Of a stretch of DNA of 64,000 nt, positions 9,514 through 22,200 are shown piece by piece. Source of the stretch: Elmis aenea (taxonomy: Eukaryota; Arthropoda; Insecta; Coleoptera; Elmidae). The notes under the pieces were generated by a model that saw nothing but the letters and a program-made list of their open reading frames with translations, had not been told where the DNA came from and searched no databases. The stretch is taken from the NCBI GenBank assembly GCA_947652605.1, contig OX393581.1, positions 14,140,640 through 14,204,639 on the forward strand. The letters are read 5' to 3'. The translations under genes were made by a program, and so were the position numbers. Numbering within the stretch: position 1 is the first letter of the stretch; each line of letters begins with the position of its first letter.

Positions 9514-10734
9514 TGCATAACTTTCGGTTACGGGTTATTTTTTATTTAATGTATTACCTAAGCGCTTAAAAGTATATTTTATGGTACAAGAGCATTTTAA
9601 AAAATATCATTGTGCTAACATTTAACCTGTTGTCAATTTTTGGGCCATAAAAATAGTGGATTAATAATTAATAATTTTTGTGCTAAAAAAATAATTGATA
9701 TTATTTTTAAAACCTTTTTTAAGAACCGTAATCCATGGTGAATGTATAAGAATGTACTTTTTTGTAAGGTGCCCCACTGAAACGATGAAGTTTAGTAATG
9801 TTAGCAAAAGTTTTTAAAAAGATTAAATAAATTATATGTGTTTAAAATACCTAGTTTAAATAGAAACATAGTTTATATTCATGTCCTACGTGTGTTGCTA
9901 AAAAAATAAAAATAAAACTAAAATACACTAGGTTCTTATTAACACTTAGTATTAGGATTTTGGTATTAAATTATTATTATTATTTAGTTTTATGCGTTCT
10001 AATATTGCTTAATTACCATTTAAAAACAACATGTAGGTATTTTTATAGTTTTTTTCATACTTCTTAAATAAAAATTACAGGGCCTCAAGATAAGTATTTT
10101 TTTCAATTGCTATTAAACAAAAAACCCATTAAAATTAAATAACCATATAGATAATAAATTAATAAAAGAGTAGATACAGATTTCTACAAAAGAAGTAGCG
10201 TCAGGCTGTAAAACTGTAGACTATTAAAAATGAAAAAAACACAATAAAAAGTGATTTTATAATTACACACAATGTTACAGAATATAAATTACCAAAATTT
10301 ACCAAACAGGTTCGGTTTATTTCTGCGCACACCCACTACAATGGTTTTAAATATTAAAATTTAGGTTTTTGTTATAAAATAACTTTTACATTTGCTTAAA
10401 GGCACAATTGTTCGCTTGCTTTGTCTTTGAATATGTTTACAAAAATTTGTATGATAATTTTGGTTGTTCCACATAAATATTATAAGGTAAAGTAAATATA
10501 CAAGTTTTTAATACATTTAATTTAAAATTGAAAAAAAAATCACTTGATTTTGGAGAAGGCATACCCATAATTTTATTTAAATAATTTTGATCAATAGTTT
10601 CATTTAGTTGTAAAAATTAATATTAACATTAAATCGTGGCTTAAAATAGACAATAAATAATTTAACAATTTAAAACTTTTAACCAATTTCGTGCCACATA
10701 TTTTTTGCTACAACTTTGTTTTTTTTAAGTAGAT
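9514..10734. other. AT-rich non-coding DNA
   Basis: No recognisable gene or transposon end. Homopolymer-rich and without a long ORF. Confidence 0.5.
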
Positions 10735-10839
10735 GGTAGCTCATCTTATACTTAAAAATAACTCATGTAAATTAAGCAAACCTGTATCTCTTATAATAAG
10801 CGAGATTCTCATGCTGTAAATGTTACCTGGGACACCCTG
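10735..10839. mobile_element. Family L MITE right-end fragment
   Basis: Ends in ...GGGACACCCTG followed by TA (10840-10841). The inner sequence with CCTGTATCTCTTATAATAAG resembles the unit starting at 23643. The left end is missing or unrecognised. Confidence 0.45.
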
Positions 10840-10841
10840 TA

Positions 10842-11810
10842 TATGTACACTGAAATAAAACGCGACCGATATAAAAAAAAAGCAACACTCACGTAGTAAA
10901 TTGTAGTGGTTTTATCTATAAGTAGTAAATTATATTTTAAATGTCGTCGATTTTAATCATTCCCTATAAAAATATGACCCAGTAACATAGAAAAACACTT
11001 TCATGGAAAACTAACATAATTTTCGTTCCACTAACACTTCTTATCAACATCATAAGAAGTACTTGAGACGCTCTTTGCATTTTAAATCGCAATGTTGTAG
11101 AATCAAGTGTCATCATCGCGTTATTTAAAAAAATTACAAAAGAAAAGAAAATGTTGGGCGGAATGCAAAATCGATCACACGTATTTAAAATGATTAGCAC
11201 GTTTTATAGTCATTACCAAAACAGAGGCTAAAAATATCCCGTCAACAATTATGATCTAATTTGGAAGGTATCAAAATAACTTCTGAGTGTTTAACTACTT
11301 AACAACAAAAAAATAAAACATAAGAAACCGTATGTAATTTTGAGTAATCTTTTGTTTTCACAGGAATTGTAATATAAATTATATTATCCTTTAATTATTA
11401 AACATTTGAACAGTTACTTATGAAAGTGTCCCTTGTTCTTAGTTTCGGTATAGGTATAAGTATTTAAGGATTTGCATTTCAATCGATTTAAACATACGGA
11501 TTAAGTCTTCTAAGTTTGCCCACTATTCTATAAATTTAAATATTTGCAAATTTAACAAGCAAATAATTCTTTGTTTTTGGACCATTTTCATAATTATTGA
11601 ATTGTAAATATGATTTAATTTAAATTAGTTTACTTGAATAACGTTATGTTTTGGTCCGGTTTTATTTACAAATAGGAACAGGAAATAAAATGCTATTATT
11701 TAACCTTAACATGTATTTATTTGTTGCATATTATATCATGATTAAAAGTGTTTTCTTACCTCGTAGGTTTTCATTTAACATAGCAAAATAAGGTGTTATT
11801 CCTTAGCTCA
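10842..11810. other. AT-rich non-coding DNA
   Basis: No conserved ORF. The open frame near 10964-11200 on the - strand is low-complexity and unconserved to my eye. Confidence 0.45.
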
Positions 11811-12400
11811 GTGTTTTTCAAACTTTTCAATGTCGCGACACTTTAAACAACGCTAAAATTTAGCGGAACACTATACAAGGTGGTCCAAATTCGATGGGAT
11901 TGCATGGGTATCTCGGTTAATAGTTAAGATAGAGAAACGGTTAAATTACAAAAAATGTGCAATTTTTTGAGGCAAACTCAGAATCGCTCTCAAAAATATT
12001 CTACATTTTCGGTTTTCGAGTTATTGGATAAAAAGTGTTTTTTTTTGTCATATTAGTAATGTGTCATATCTCCGTTATTGTTGTAAATATCTGAAATATT
12101 GATGAAGATTATTAGATATTTTTATGTTTAATTTAATTATACTTAAAAAAAAAACTTTACGCTCGCCGTTAAAAAGTTATGACACAAACTTACCTTTTTT
12201 TAAATGGGAGCGATAGTTGGCTATGACCTATTTAAATTCCTTATTTTTTTCTCATTCCAAATATATAAGGGTTGATGTATTTATTTTTAATAATACGCAA
12301 GTTACGAAGGTTTCCTAGTTGTTTTTTTTTTTAAAGAAAATCATAGTAGGCTGTGAAAAAAAAGGTGTAAAACCTTATAAAACTCATGTGGTACAAGTTA
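11811..12400. mobile_element. hAT MITE end interrupted by family E copy 2
   Basis: CAGTGTTTTTCAAACTTTTC at 11811 matches the terminus of the hAT MITE at 56740. About 60 bp later, at TA 11873-11874, a family E copy begins (CAAGGTGGTCCAAATTCGAT). It runs to about 12400 and lacks the usual right terminus, so both elements are truncated remnants. Confidence 0.6.
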
Positions 12401-12625
12401 TTTCTTACTGCTTTTTTTCTGAATTCATTGATGTATCACACATGGTATTTTACTTCTACATTCGATGACAAAGTGAAATCGCGTTTTGGACAACAGCCAT
12501 TATAAATCAGGCAGTCCGGTCGTTGTAGTTCACTTCGTTACCATGACAACCAGTTAAACTAATAATTTTGAAAGCCATTTACTTGTCATCGTAATAAATT
12601 CGTATAAATGAACCTCGATACCTAC

Positions 12626-13926
12626 CAGTGACGGACTGGGAACAAAAATCGGCCCGGGCATTCAGATTATAGAGGCCCACAGCCAGGGTTGGTAAAAATT
12701 TAATTTTTATTTAAAAAATCAATAATCAATTGATTTAAATTTAAAAAATTATAAACTTTTGATGTTTTTGATTTTTTTTAAAGAAACTTGACTATTATTT
12801 TTCACAACTAATTTATTAATTTTTCACGTTACGTATATTCTTTATACAGCGTCATTCAAAAAGTATGCAACAAATGGAATAATTTTTATCATGGATTTTA
12901 TTGTAAATTTTTAGTTCTTGATAAAAGTTGGTGCATTACCTCAAACTAATTTAAAGATAAAAATAATTTAAAAAATTCATACAGCACTAGATTTTAGCGA
13001 TTTCAGAAATACTCATAAGAGTAATGTGCCCTTATTGAAAACAACTTACCTATACAAAAAAAAACTCATGGGAAAAGATTATTTAGAATTAATAATAAAA
13101 CCAAAATGTAAAATTTGACGTTAAAATTTCAATTTTTATTTTTGAAGTAATTTTAACATTCAAAAAGTCTGCAATAAATGGAAACGATTTTTATTGTAGG
13201 TTTCTCAAAAAATTTTATCCTTAGGAAAAGTTGGTGCATGGTCTAAAACTAATATTAAGTTTCAAAAAAATTCAATAAAAATTCATATGACACTAGATTT
13301 TAGCGATTTTAGAAATATTTGCAAGAGTAAAGTGCTAGTATTTTAAGAATTTTAAAAAAGTTTCAAAAAAACTTTTTTGAAAACCTAAAATACGGGCACT
13401 TTACTCTTGCGAATATTTCTAAAATCGCTAAAATCTAGTGTCATGAATTTTTAATGATATTTTTCCATCTTAAAATTAGTTTTAGACCATGCATCAACTT
13501 CTATGGCCCACTAAAAGCTTAATATGGTAACTACTTACACACTTAATAAACTCGTATCAATATATTTATTATGAATCTGTTTAATAAACAATGTGTTTTA
13601 TAAAATAAGTAGATTATGAAACTACTATATACACATGCACACGCCATCTATAGCTATGCGTCAGGTTTCGGATAATATCGGGACTATTTCTGAAGCACGA
13701 GTGGCGCGATCAAACATACGACGCTATTGCGTATTGTGGAGCCCCTGAAAAACGTTAAGATTGAATACGGCCCGTATTATACCCACCTTTTATCATAATT
13801 TTTGCGCTCCGTTTACTTCAGCGCCGAACTTATTAAGCCCGTAGCTTAGACCGGCCCAAACCGGCCCATTCGGGCACCGGCCCTTCGGGCATTTGCCCGA
13901 ACTGCCAGATGGCCAGTCCGGGCCTG
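12626..13926. mobile_element. Non-autonomous hAT element with 8-bp target duplication
   Basis: ATACCTAC lies directly on both sides (12618-12625 and 13927-13934), the 8-bp duplication of hAT elements. Ends are CAGTGACGGACTGG and, inverted, CAGGCCCGGACTGG. The subterminal parts are rich in GGCCC/CGGGC. Most of the interior (about 12680-13505) is occupied by other miniature elements. A GGCCCAC repeat near 12673 and 13504 may be a second-level duplication. No transposase. Confidence 0.85.
12847..13505. mobile_element. Family F fold-back MITE, truncated copy nested in the hAT element
   Basis: Starts CAGCGTCATTCAAAAAGTAT after TA 12845-12846, as in the complete copy at 49766-50826. An internal inverted repeat has GCACTTTACTCTTGCGAATA as its signature near 13385-13410. 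The right terminus is missing. Confidence 0.65.
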
Positions 13927-14385
13927 ATACCTACCGAAAAAAAACCCGCGATATGTGGCGAATTTTTAATACATAGAATTGGAACTCTACCATTTTCATT
14001 AGAAATTAAATAATTTTCAGTTGGTCAAATCATGTAGATATTTTAAAATATAAACTGTAAATTGTCTACAGATAAAAAGTTCACATTAATTTATATTACA
14101 TGAAACTGATTTGTCTCCAAAAATCGATTTCCAGTTCATAAAATGGCAAAAAATTTTGATCTGTCAATAATTTTGATATACAAGATGTCCCAGAAAGCAG
14201 TACATTCCTCGTTTGTATTTAACAATAACCCCAACAAATTTGGCGCAAAATTTTCGAGATGGCGTTAAAATAAAGTCAAAATGTTTGCGCCTTATTCAAC
14301 TTTTATTTTTCAAAAAGCACTCATATATTTAAAATCAAAATCAGAGAGTAAACGCTCATACAAACATTTTATACTTTTAATACAA

Positions 14386-14557
14386 TCTTGGTTTCCGGGT
14401 TTGGAACCGCGTCTTCTATATTCAGAAGTAGTTGACGTTTCGACCATTGTGTCTTGGTCTTTTTCAAAACGACGATTGAAAAAGACCAAGACACAATGGT
14501 CGAAACGTCAACTACTTCTAAATATAGAAGACGCGGTTCCAAACCCGGAAACCAAGA
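14386..14557. repeat. Near-perfect 172-bp palindrome carrying two hammerhead-like modules
   Basis: The arms run 14386-14470 and 14473-14557 around a centre near 14472. On the + strand a GACC/GGTC stem (14484-14487 with 14498-14501, 10-nt loop) is followed by GAAAC (14502-14506) and GTC (14507-14509); the mirror copy lies on the - strand. This is the layout of stem II, 3' core and cleavage triplet of hammerhead ribozymes in Penelope-like elements. The upstream core that should read CTGANGA is TTGAAAA, so catalysis is probably lost. Similar in plan to 8695-8935. Confidence 0.6.
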
Positions 14558-14784
14558 TGTATTATGGATAACGGCCGCGAAAGCCTCAAGAATAAAATTT
14601 TATACTTTTGTAAATGTGTTCGTTTAAAAACAAATTCAAGTATACTAAGCAATGAAGACAATCTCTTTGCATAAGTCAGAGTTAGTAAGAGAATTTTTGG
14701 GTTTAAAAGTTGAACATTATTATTTTTTTATTTAGCCATGAGTCGTTCTACTGTTAGGTGCATGACTGTTGAGTTGTGTTGAGT

Positions 14785-15287
14785 TGACTTATTTGCAGGT
14801 TTTTCTGTCTTGTGCTAGCTTTTTTATGTCTTTCCATTTGATGTTTCTATTTGTTGCTGCTTTTTTCACTTCGTCTTGCCAGGTTTTTCTCGTTCTACCC
14901 CTAATATTTTTTCGCTGTGATCTTGCTTCATAGCCTTTTCTGGTTAACCTTTCTTCTTTCATCGTATAAATTTGACCCAACCATCCCAGCTGTCTTTCTT
15001 GTATTTTTGTTTTAACTGATTTTACCTTGAATTGTTCTCTATATGTTTCATTTCAGATTCTATCTTTTTTTGGTTTTGCCTTGGATTTTTCTTAGCAATC
15101 CCATTTCAGCTGCATTCACACGGCTACTATTTTTGTTTGCGAGTGTCCACTTTTCGCTTCCGTATAAAAGTGCCGGAGTTACTACCATTTTGACCACTTC
15201 CACTTTTGTTCGTTTTGGAACTTCTCTATTCCCAAAAAAATTCAAAGTTGAACATAATAAACTATTTTGTTTAGCTTCAAAAATCAT
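14785..15287 (-). pseudogene. LINE ORF2 C-terminal remnant
   Basis: Two - strand frames (15287-15060, then 14980-14789) give consecutive parts of one LINE C-terminus. The first has NREVPKRTKVEVVKMVVTP, then LLYGSEKW and LLRKIQGKTK. The second has YTMKEERLTRKGYEAR, then RGRTRKTWQDEVKKA. The frame change and the gap between them show it is broken. The same kind of ORF2 gave 40363-41330. Confidence 0.75.
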
Positions 15288-16164
15288 AAAGTTTTTAAAC
15301 CAAACTTTCAGTTAGGCAATATTATGTCATCTGATTCCGTGAATATTTTCATTCTTTTGTCGAAAAAACATCATAAAAAGTATTAAATTGTTTGCATGAC
15401 TAGACGAAACAATTTACTGTTTAATTTTAACATAATTGCCAAAAAAAGTTGAATGACGTTTTGTTACTGAAAAGAAGTGTAGCTGAATCGTCTTAAATAT
15501 TTTAATTGGTTAATAAAAATTATGTTTTTACGCCTAGTGTGGTGTCAAAACCCTCATGAGCAAAAATAACCCAAAAAAAAAGTTCCATGTCATTAGATAA
15601 AATGAGTTTCTGTTGTCAATGACAGATAGTAGATGAAATTTTCCTACTAATTATAAAAAATACTTTTTTTTTATGAGACACATGCGTTAAATTATTTAAA
15701 AAAAACACGTAAATATATGGATAGCTTGAACAAAAAAACATTAAAATATAATTATACAGCAATACATATTTGGCAAATTGAAGGTTTGCATGCGTTTTTT
15801 AACCTATGAATGGTCTTGAAGTTATATCTTTGTATAATTGCACAACAGCTGCAAAATTATGTATCGGTTGTAGCATGTATTAATGAATTTTCTTTGTGCG
15901 ATGGAATTACGTTTTTATTGACTATGGAACAATAACCAATAAAACTATATAAAATTTTAATTACATAGTGGATTTTAAAGCGAAGTTTTGGTCGCTCGAC
16001 TTAATTAGTATTACAAAAAAATAATCTAACGAACCCAAGTAGGCGTTTGATTAATTGCTTAAAAAAGTATTATCCGTTGTAGGTATGTAACGCCTCATTT
16101 GCTTTGTGATTACTTCTTTCACCAGCCACTAAAGAAGTGTTTGAAACCCTCCAACCACCCTATA
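15288..16164. other. AT-rich non-coding DNA
   Basis: No conserved ORF or transposon terminus seen. Confidence 0.5.
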
Positions 16165-17207
16165 CCGGGTGTAAATAAAGTGTGGTATACCCCTTATTTT
16201 TCTTTAGTTTTGATTTTAGATTAATGAAATTTTAGACATATGTATGTGCAAAAATCCGGGCTTTTTGAGCCCATGTATACAATTGTTCCACTTCCGGTTT
16301 GTTATTTTTAATGGAACACCCTGTATATTTTTACATTTTTGGAAAGAGGAAGCGATTTTGGACACAACTGTACTATTTTGGTTAATTTTCATAACCTCGA
16401 ATAATTTTTGAAACAAAATTTAATTTTTTATTGAGTGTGCTGTGACCTGCCGGAATCGAATTTTATTATGTCAAAACGTTTTTGTAAATTTTAATTGACA
16501 TTTAGATAGGTTACTTTAATCGACTTTGAAGGTTGCGGAATCGGTTTTTTGACAAAAAGTCAATTTTTTTAAATGAAACTATGGTGGTACAAGCGGTTAT
16601 TTAAATGGAGCATCTTCTAACAAATCCATCGATACCAATAACTTGTATTTTTATTAAAAGTGAAGATTTATTAAGATATCCTTTTAATCGCAGTACACTG
16701 TGCATAACTACAACAAAACAAATGATCGTTGTTTTATGTTTAAGTACTATAGTCATTTAATTAAAAAGTCTAAAAATGTTGGTAATCATTTTTACATAAT
16801 TAGATTCATTTAAAAAAATTGACTTTTTGTCAAAAAACCGATTCAGCAACCTTCAAAGCCGATTAAAGTAACCTAAATCTCAATAAAAATTTACAAAAAA
16901 GTTTTTTGGACAATTAATTGTTGACATAATAAAATTCAATTTATGCAGGTCACGGCACACTCAATAAAAAATTAAATTTTGTTTCAAAAATTATTTGAGG
17001 TGATAAAAATTAACCAAAATAGTGCAGTTGTGTCCAAAATCGCGTTCTTTTTCCAAAAATGTAAAAATATACAGGGTATTTTATTTAAAATAACAAAGTA
17101 GGGTTCGGGCGAAACCGAAAGTGAAACAATTGTGTGTCTAACATTTCATTTATCTAAAATCAAAACTAAAAAAAAAGGGGGGTGTACCACACTTCATTTA
17201 CACCCGG
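16165..17207. mobile_element. Fold-back MITE related to the family A core
   Basis: Ends CCGGGTGTAAATAAAGTG and, inverted, CACTTCATTTACACCCGG, with TA at 16163-16164 and 17208-17209. The arms carry inward-facing ends: ATGGAACACCCTGTATAT near 16311-16328 and TACAGGGTATT near 17070. The interior palindrome includes a segment shared with family A (GGAAGCGATTTTGGACACAA). Arms pair over several hundred bases. No coding capacity. Confidence 0.75.
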
Positions 17208-17209
17208 TA

Positions 17210-19055
17210 TGTACGACCCTGGATGCTCTGCTACTGCACTGCAAATTGTGTACGAATATTGCAGCGGAAAAACTCCTCCGCGGAACTAATTTAACCTAAT
17301 CTAGTTAATTTTAAAATTGTTTCCTTTGCCTTTTAATATTTAACAAGCGCTATTTCTGTATTTGCTAAGCTAACACAAATAACAAATAAAACGTAAGCAA
17401 TGTTAGAATTTTATAAAATTTACGATGTAGAGATTTAAGATGTCGATATTGTATTGGTTTAACTTTGAAATTTAAAAAGCATCAATACATTTATTATAAA
17501 GTTGGAGCAATAGGTAGCGACATTTACACGAACCAAAAAAATGTAAACCGGTTAGCTTACTACTACTTACAGAATTTAAGCAGTTGCAATTTTTTAATTT
17601 AGCACACTTAACAAACATTTTCACACAGTTTGACAATTTCTTTTACAATCAGTAAGTATATAAAATATTGAATTGTTCAATCAGCTCTTAGCCAATCAAA
17701 AAATGAGACTTATGAAATAATGTCTTATCAACATAATTTTAATTATGTTAAACCAATAATGAATTGAATTGATGCAAATCAGTGCACAGTAAAACTATTG
17801 TTAGCTGCAAACTTCGACAATGGGTCACTGCATGACGTCATCAGAATACCACATAGACTTTCTAAGAAGGAGCTGTCTTGCGGTTACTTATAGGTCTTGA
17901 ACGTTTACGGTTTTTTAAAAATTCTTTGAGTTGAATATGAAGACAACGCCATATTGTCTATTTACACGTATTTACTTCATAAATTTATTCTTTAACAAAT
18001 TATGAACAATATAATCGCCGAGTTGCAAATATAAGCACTTAATTTTTAAGACCTCCAGCAATGTGCATTGTAAAATAGTGCATATTTTTAATAATAAATG
18101 TTTTTATGCATGATTACACAATATTAAAAATTAGATCGTACAAATATGTTTACGCTTCAAAAATATTAAAAATACATTGCAGTCTGTTAAACATGACAAA
18201 GATGCCGAATGGAGGGAGAGTCGTCACCAAAAATAAACTTTTATTAGCTAATAAATTGTTTGACATCCGGTAGTAATAACCGAGGAAGTTAATTCAGTTA
18301 TTTTTTAATTCCCAGACTTTTTAACATCGATTACAACTGTTTACTTCGAAGAAATATAGTTTTAAGAACAACTACTTCTCGATAAATGATGCAAAAAAAT
18401 TGAAAAAACGTCAATAGAAATTGATTTACGCATTTCCTTTCTAACAAGTTATAAATTGTACATTGCTACCATAAAAAGCTTGCAGTAACATTAAATAAAT
18501 TTTACGTTACTCATATTTTAATATATTCTTCTCTCCTTATCTCTCTCTCGCTCTCTCTTTCTCTAAATTTTAGTAATTAGATTTTAATTCAACTTAAATT
18601 TAAAAATTCAATCCATTTTTTTGCATAATATACCGGTTCAAAGAATTGTACTCCTACTTTTCGCAGGTTTTTGGCAGATTTTAGATCTTTATTTTATCAA
18701 AGAATAAACAAAAGTTTTGGAAGGCAACACACTTAAGCAACTGAACCACTTTGTTTTATAGATTTTTAAACTATTTTGTTTATATGATTGGAACAAAAGC
18801 AGGAAACCAAACAAAATAATTTTTTTACAGAAACAAATTATGATAAATTTGCAAATTTAAATTATTTTTATATATAGTTTGGCAGACTTCGTTTGTAAAC
18901 TGATAAGGCAATGCAAAAATTAAAGACAATTTTATTGTAAAAATTTGTCCAAAAGTAAACATGACTGTTTTGTTGTTTTTTAAATTAATTTTATTAAACA
19001 AACTAAATGTTGAGGTTAATATGTATTGATTTTAACAATTTCATTTACTTTATAG
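17210..19055. other. AT-rich DNA upstream of the first coding exon, no gene
   Basis: No transposon ends seen. A short CT-rich stretch at about 18531-18564 is a simple repeat. If the channel transcript starts near 8420, all of this is intronic. Confidence 0.5.
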
Positions 19056-19090
19056 GATAAATTTGCTGATCAGGCATTTGGAGATATTCG

Positions 19091-19114
19091 ATGGTGTATC
19101 TTGGCGATAAGTGA
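19091..19114 (+). promoter_or_regulatory. Short upstream ORF (7 codons) before the K+ channel start
   Basis: ATG at 19091 opens a frame, MVYLGDK, stopping at 19112-19114. It is out of frame with the main start at 19131 and ends 16 nt before it. It lies in the exon whose acceptor is at 19054-19055, so it would be in the 5' UTR and could lower translation of the channel. Confidence 0.4.
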
Positions 19115-19130
19115 AAAAAAATCTTTCGAA

Positions 19131-19275
19131 ATGATGTCGAAGAGGCAATGGATTATTATATTTAGTGTGTTAGTTATATACGTTCTCCTTGGAACAACTA
19201 TTTTTTATGAAGTGGAAAATACGGCGGAACAAGAAAGATTGGACGAAGAAATTAGAGAAAGAAAGGAAATAGAAG
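19131..19275 (+). CDS. Ork1: Ork1 coding exon 1
   Basis: Encodes residues 1-48 plus one base: first membrane helix and start of the extracellular cap. The acceptor TTATAG (19054-19055) opens this exon at 19056, and the frame is open from there. ATG 19131 or 19134 is preferred because MSKRQWIIIF aligns with the known N-terminus. Both have a purine at -3. Donor GAAG|GTAACA. Confidence 0.88.
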
Positions 19276-22200
19276 GTAACAGTGATTTTTTTAAATTAAA
19301 CTTTTATTAGAAATAAATTTATCAATATAGATACAAAGGGTTTTCATTGACGCCGTGAACCATTAATTGTTTAAATACGATTATTAATCATTTCTTTCAG
19401 TGATAATATAAAATATACAACGACGTATTTTTAACATCAGTAAACAAAAATTAAATAGCTATGGTGCAATTTCTTGTAAGTCAAATAATTATTAAAGTCA
19501 AAATAAAATAGTAAATGTCATATTTTAAGTAATATAAACATTTTATAATAAATTTTTTGATAAAAATATGTACCTACAACTACATAGAGGGTGGTCCACT
19601 TTCTACAGCAGGACTTTAACAGTCAATACAAAAACTTATTTTAAAGCGAATATACCCCATCAACATTGGTCCATAAACTCTTCATTTTAAAGATAAGGTG
19701 TTGAAATGTTCAAAAAATATCGATAATTTTTAACCGTTTTCCATCCAGTAAATATATTTAAACCAAATTTGGTATACAGCACCACCTTACAGGTTACCAC
19801 ATTCGGTGAGAATGTCAAGCTCCACAAGCAACCAGTGGCGGAGTTGTGAGGGTTCAGTTTCAATAAATTTTATAAAAAAACTAGTACTACGGCCCTGTTC
19901 AAAATCAAATTGGAACTTGTTTTTGGGCGAAGCATTTTATTCTAAACCAAAAGTGTCTCTTGACCACCCTGTATGTAGGTACATTTTATGTGCCTAAATT
20001 AGATTTGTAGTAAACATTTTTTGGTTTTTAAAGCTCAATGAAGCAATTTATTATTATAAAAATAGGTTCAAATCCAAAAAATCTCATACTAACTGTAACT
20101 TATGCAAATATTTTGCTCTCATGACCAGGACCGGCTCAAACGTCGGCTTTTCTGGCCCTAGACCAAGGCACTTTCAAATTTCTAAAAAAATTTGATAATA
20201 GATTTATAATGATTAATAAAATTATTTGTTTCTTCAATAAAAGAATCGCCTATAGTCAAGAAGGAAGAAGAAGAAGAATAAAAAAAATCTTTCTTGTAAA
20301 TATTTTGGTGCCCCACTAAAAACTTTTTTCCGAGGCCCCGCAAAACCTCCAGCCAGCCTTACTCATGGCTTACTAATTAATTTTTTTGAAATCAAAAGTT
20401 AATAAAATGTTCATATAACCGGAACTATTTACCATTTGATTTGACATTTAGCTATACTCTTGTCTTTTAAAAGTTGAAGAATGCGTGTTCTATATACATC
20501 AGAATTTTGAGCTTCATTTAATAATTTGTAAGGTTTTTGGTGTTAATTTAAAAAAAAAAACAAATGGTGATGATCTCTAGAAAACAAATAAACATATCTG
20601 GCTCAAATTGGTAATGGAATTTAAAAATTTTAAATCGTTTAGGGGAATTAAAATTCTCTTGTAGTCAATTTAAATTAATTTATCAAAAATTTTAAATACA
20701 ATTTGGCATTAAATGTATTTTTTTCGGAAATCGGTAGCCCTTTAAAATTTTTACTTTGCGCAGTTACGCAATGACATAGCAGTCACATATCAATATAATG
20801 TTTAATTGATTGTTAAGCTATCTTTAAACAGCCACTAATCACATACAATAAGCAGTAATTAAAAGCATGTTAACTGATTTATTATGTGATTATCTTGGAT
20901 TGCTTCTGTAGTGTAAGATATGATAATATGGCGTTATAATGTAAGTAATTTAATTATAATAGGACTTTAACTTTAAAGATATAAAACTGGTGTAATTTTG
21001 CCCTTACTTGCGTATTATTATTTTGCTCTAGTTACATTAGAGATTTAGTTGCAAATTTGAAGTTTCAACACACGTCTAACGATAATAAAAGGTGTTAACG
21101 AAACCTAACTAATTGTAATTAAACCTTGAAACATTTAAGACGCTAAGTGTTCGTTTAATGGACGTCAATTTGCAACGAAAACTAAAATTAGAAGGGAAAT
21201 TTGCACCTACTGTCTTATGGTTACTACGATTTTTGACCTGATTTTATTGTTTTGTTTTAGCGTTAATGCACAGACATTACGTAGGAAATGATGCCGAAAA
21301 TGACATATACGAGAAGCTTACCGTATATTGTGGAAAACCAGTTTATGCCAATATGACTGAACACGAAGAACGACCTCTTCGTTGGGATTTTTACCATTCC
21401 TTATTTTTTGTGATAACTGTAGTAACTACGATAGGTAAGGAAGGTCTCAGTTAAAAAAAACCTACCAATTATGTTTTGTTTTAATCCTCCATCAACCGCG
21501 TTAGAAAAAAAGATTTAAACGATGCAAACGTAGGTACCTACTCATATCGTGGGTAATTCCTCACTGATTATTTAGACAAAAATGTTAGAAAATAATCAAA
21601 AACTTTTCAATACGTGTACGTTTAACTATGAAACGCTAATATTTCCTAAAGTAATCATTAAGTATATTCGTAATATTTTCCACCTTTTAGCTTTCCTATT
21701 TTATTCAACTTATGACCAAAAAATTCAACTCTACCCCGTTTGTAAATCCGATATAATAGCTATTTTTCTGCGTCCGTCTAGAAAATCAGTTGTTTCCGAT
21801 CAATTTTTAGGCTGAAAATACATCTTTTCTGGCCTAGGTCAGAAATTAACTGGTTGCCATGGTAATGAGTTGTCTTTACCATTAAATAAAAAGATAAAGG
21901 AAAAAGGAAGGAGCATTTTAGCGATCCTAAGGCGATCAAAAAGGCTCCTCAATATGGCGGATGCATGTTTCCGCTTTACAGTAGCGTATCTAACATTTTT
22001 TAATATGTATTGAATAATGTAAATACTTGCTTTGTTTTCACTTGAGCCTGTTATTTACTTATTTATTTCCTGTTTTGTGGTTGAAGGAATTAAAAAAAAC
22101 GACAGCATATATCAATGTTTGGATTTTTATGATGAGAGTTAAAAAATATGCTGTGCAAAAATGCACGCCACTGATATGACATACCTTTTTAACAAACCTC

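Noticed and set aside
18531..18564. CT-rich stretch as a GAGA-type regulatory site
   Set aside because: Short degenerate simple repeat with no promoter context; position alone is not evidence.
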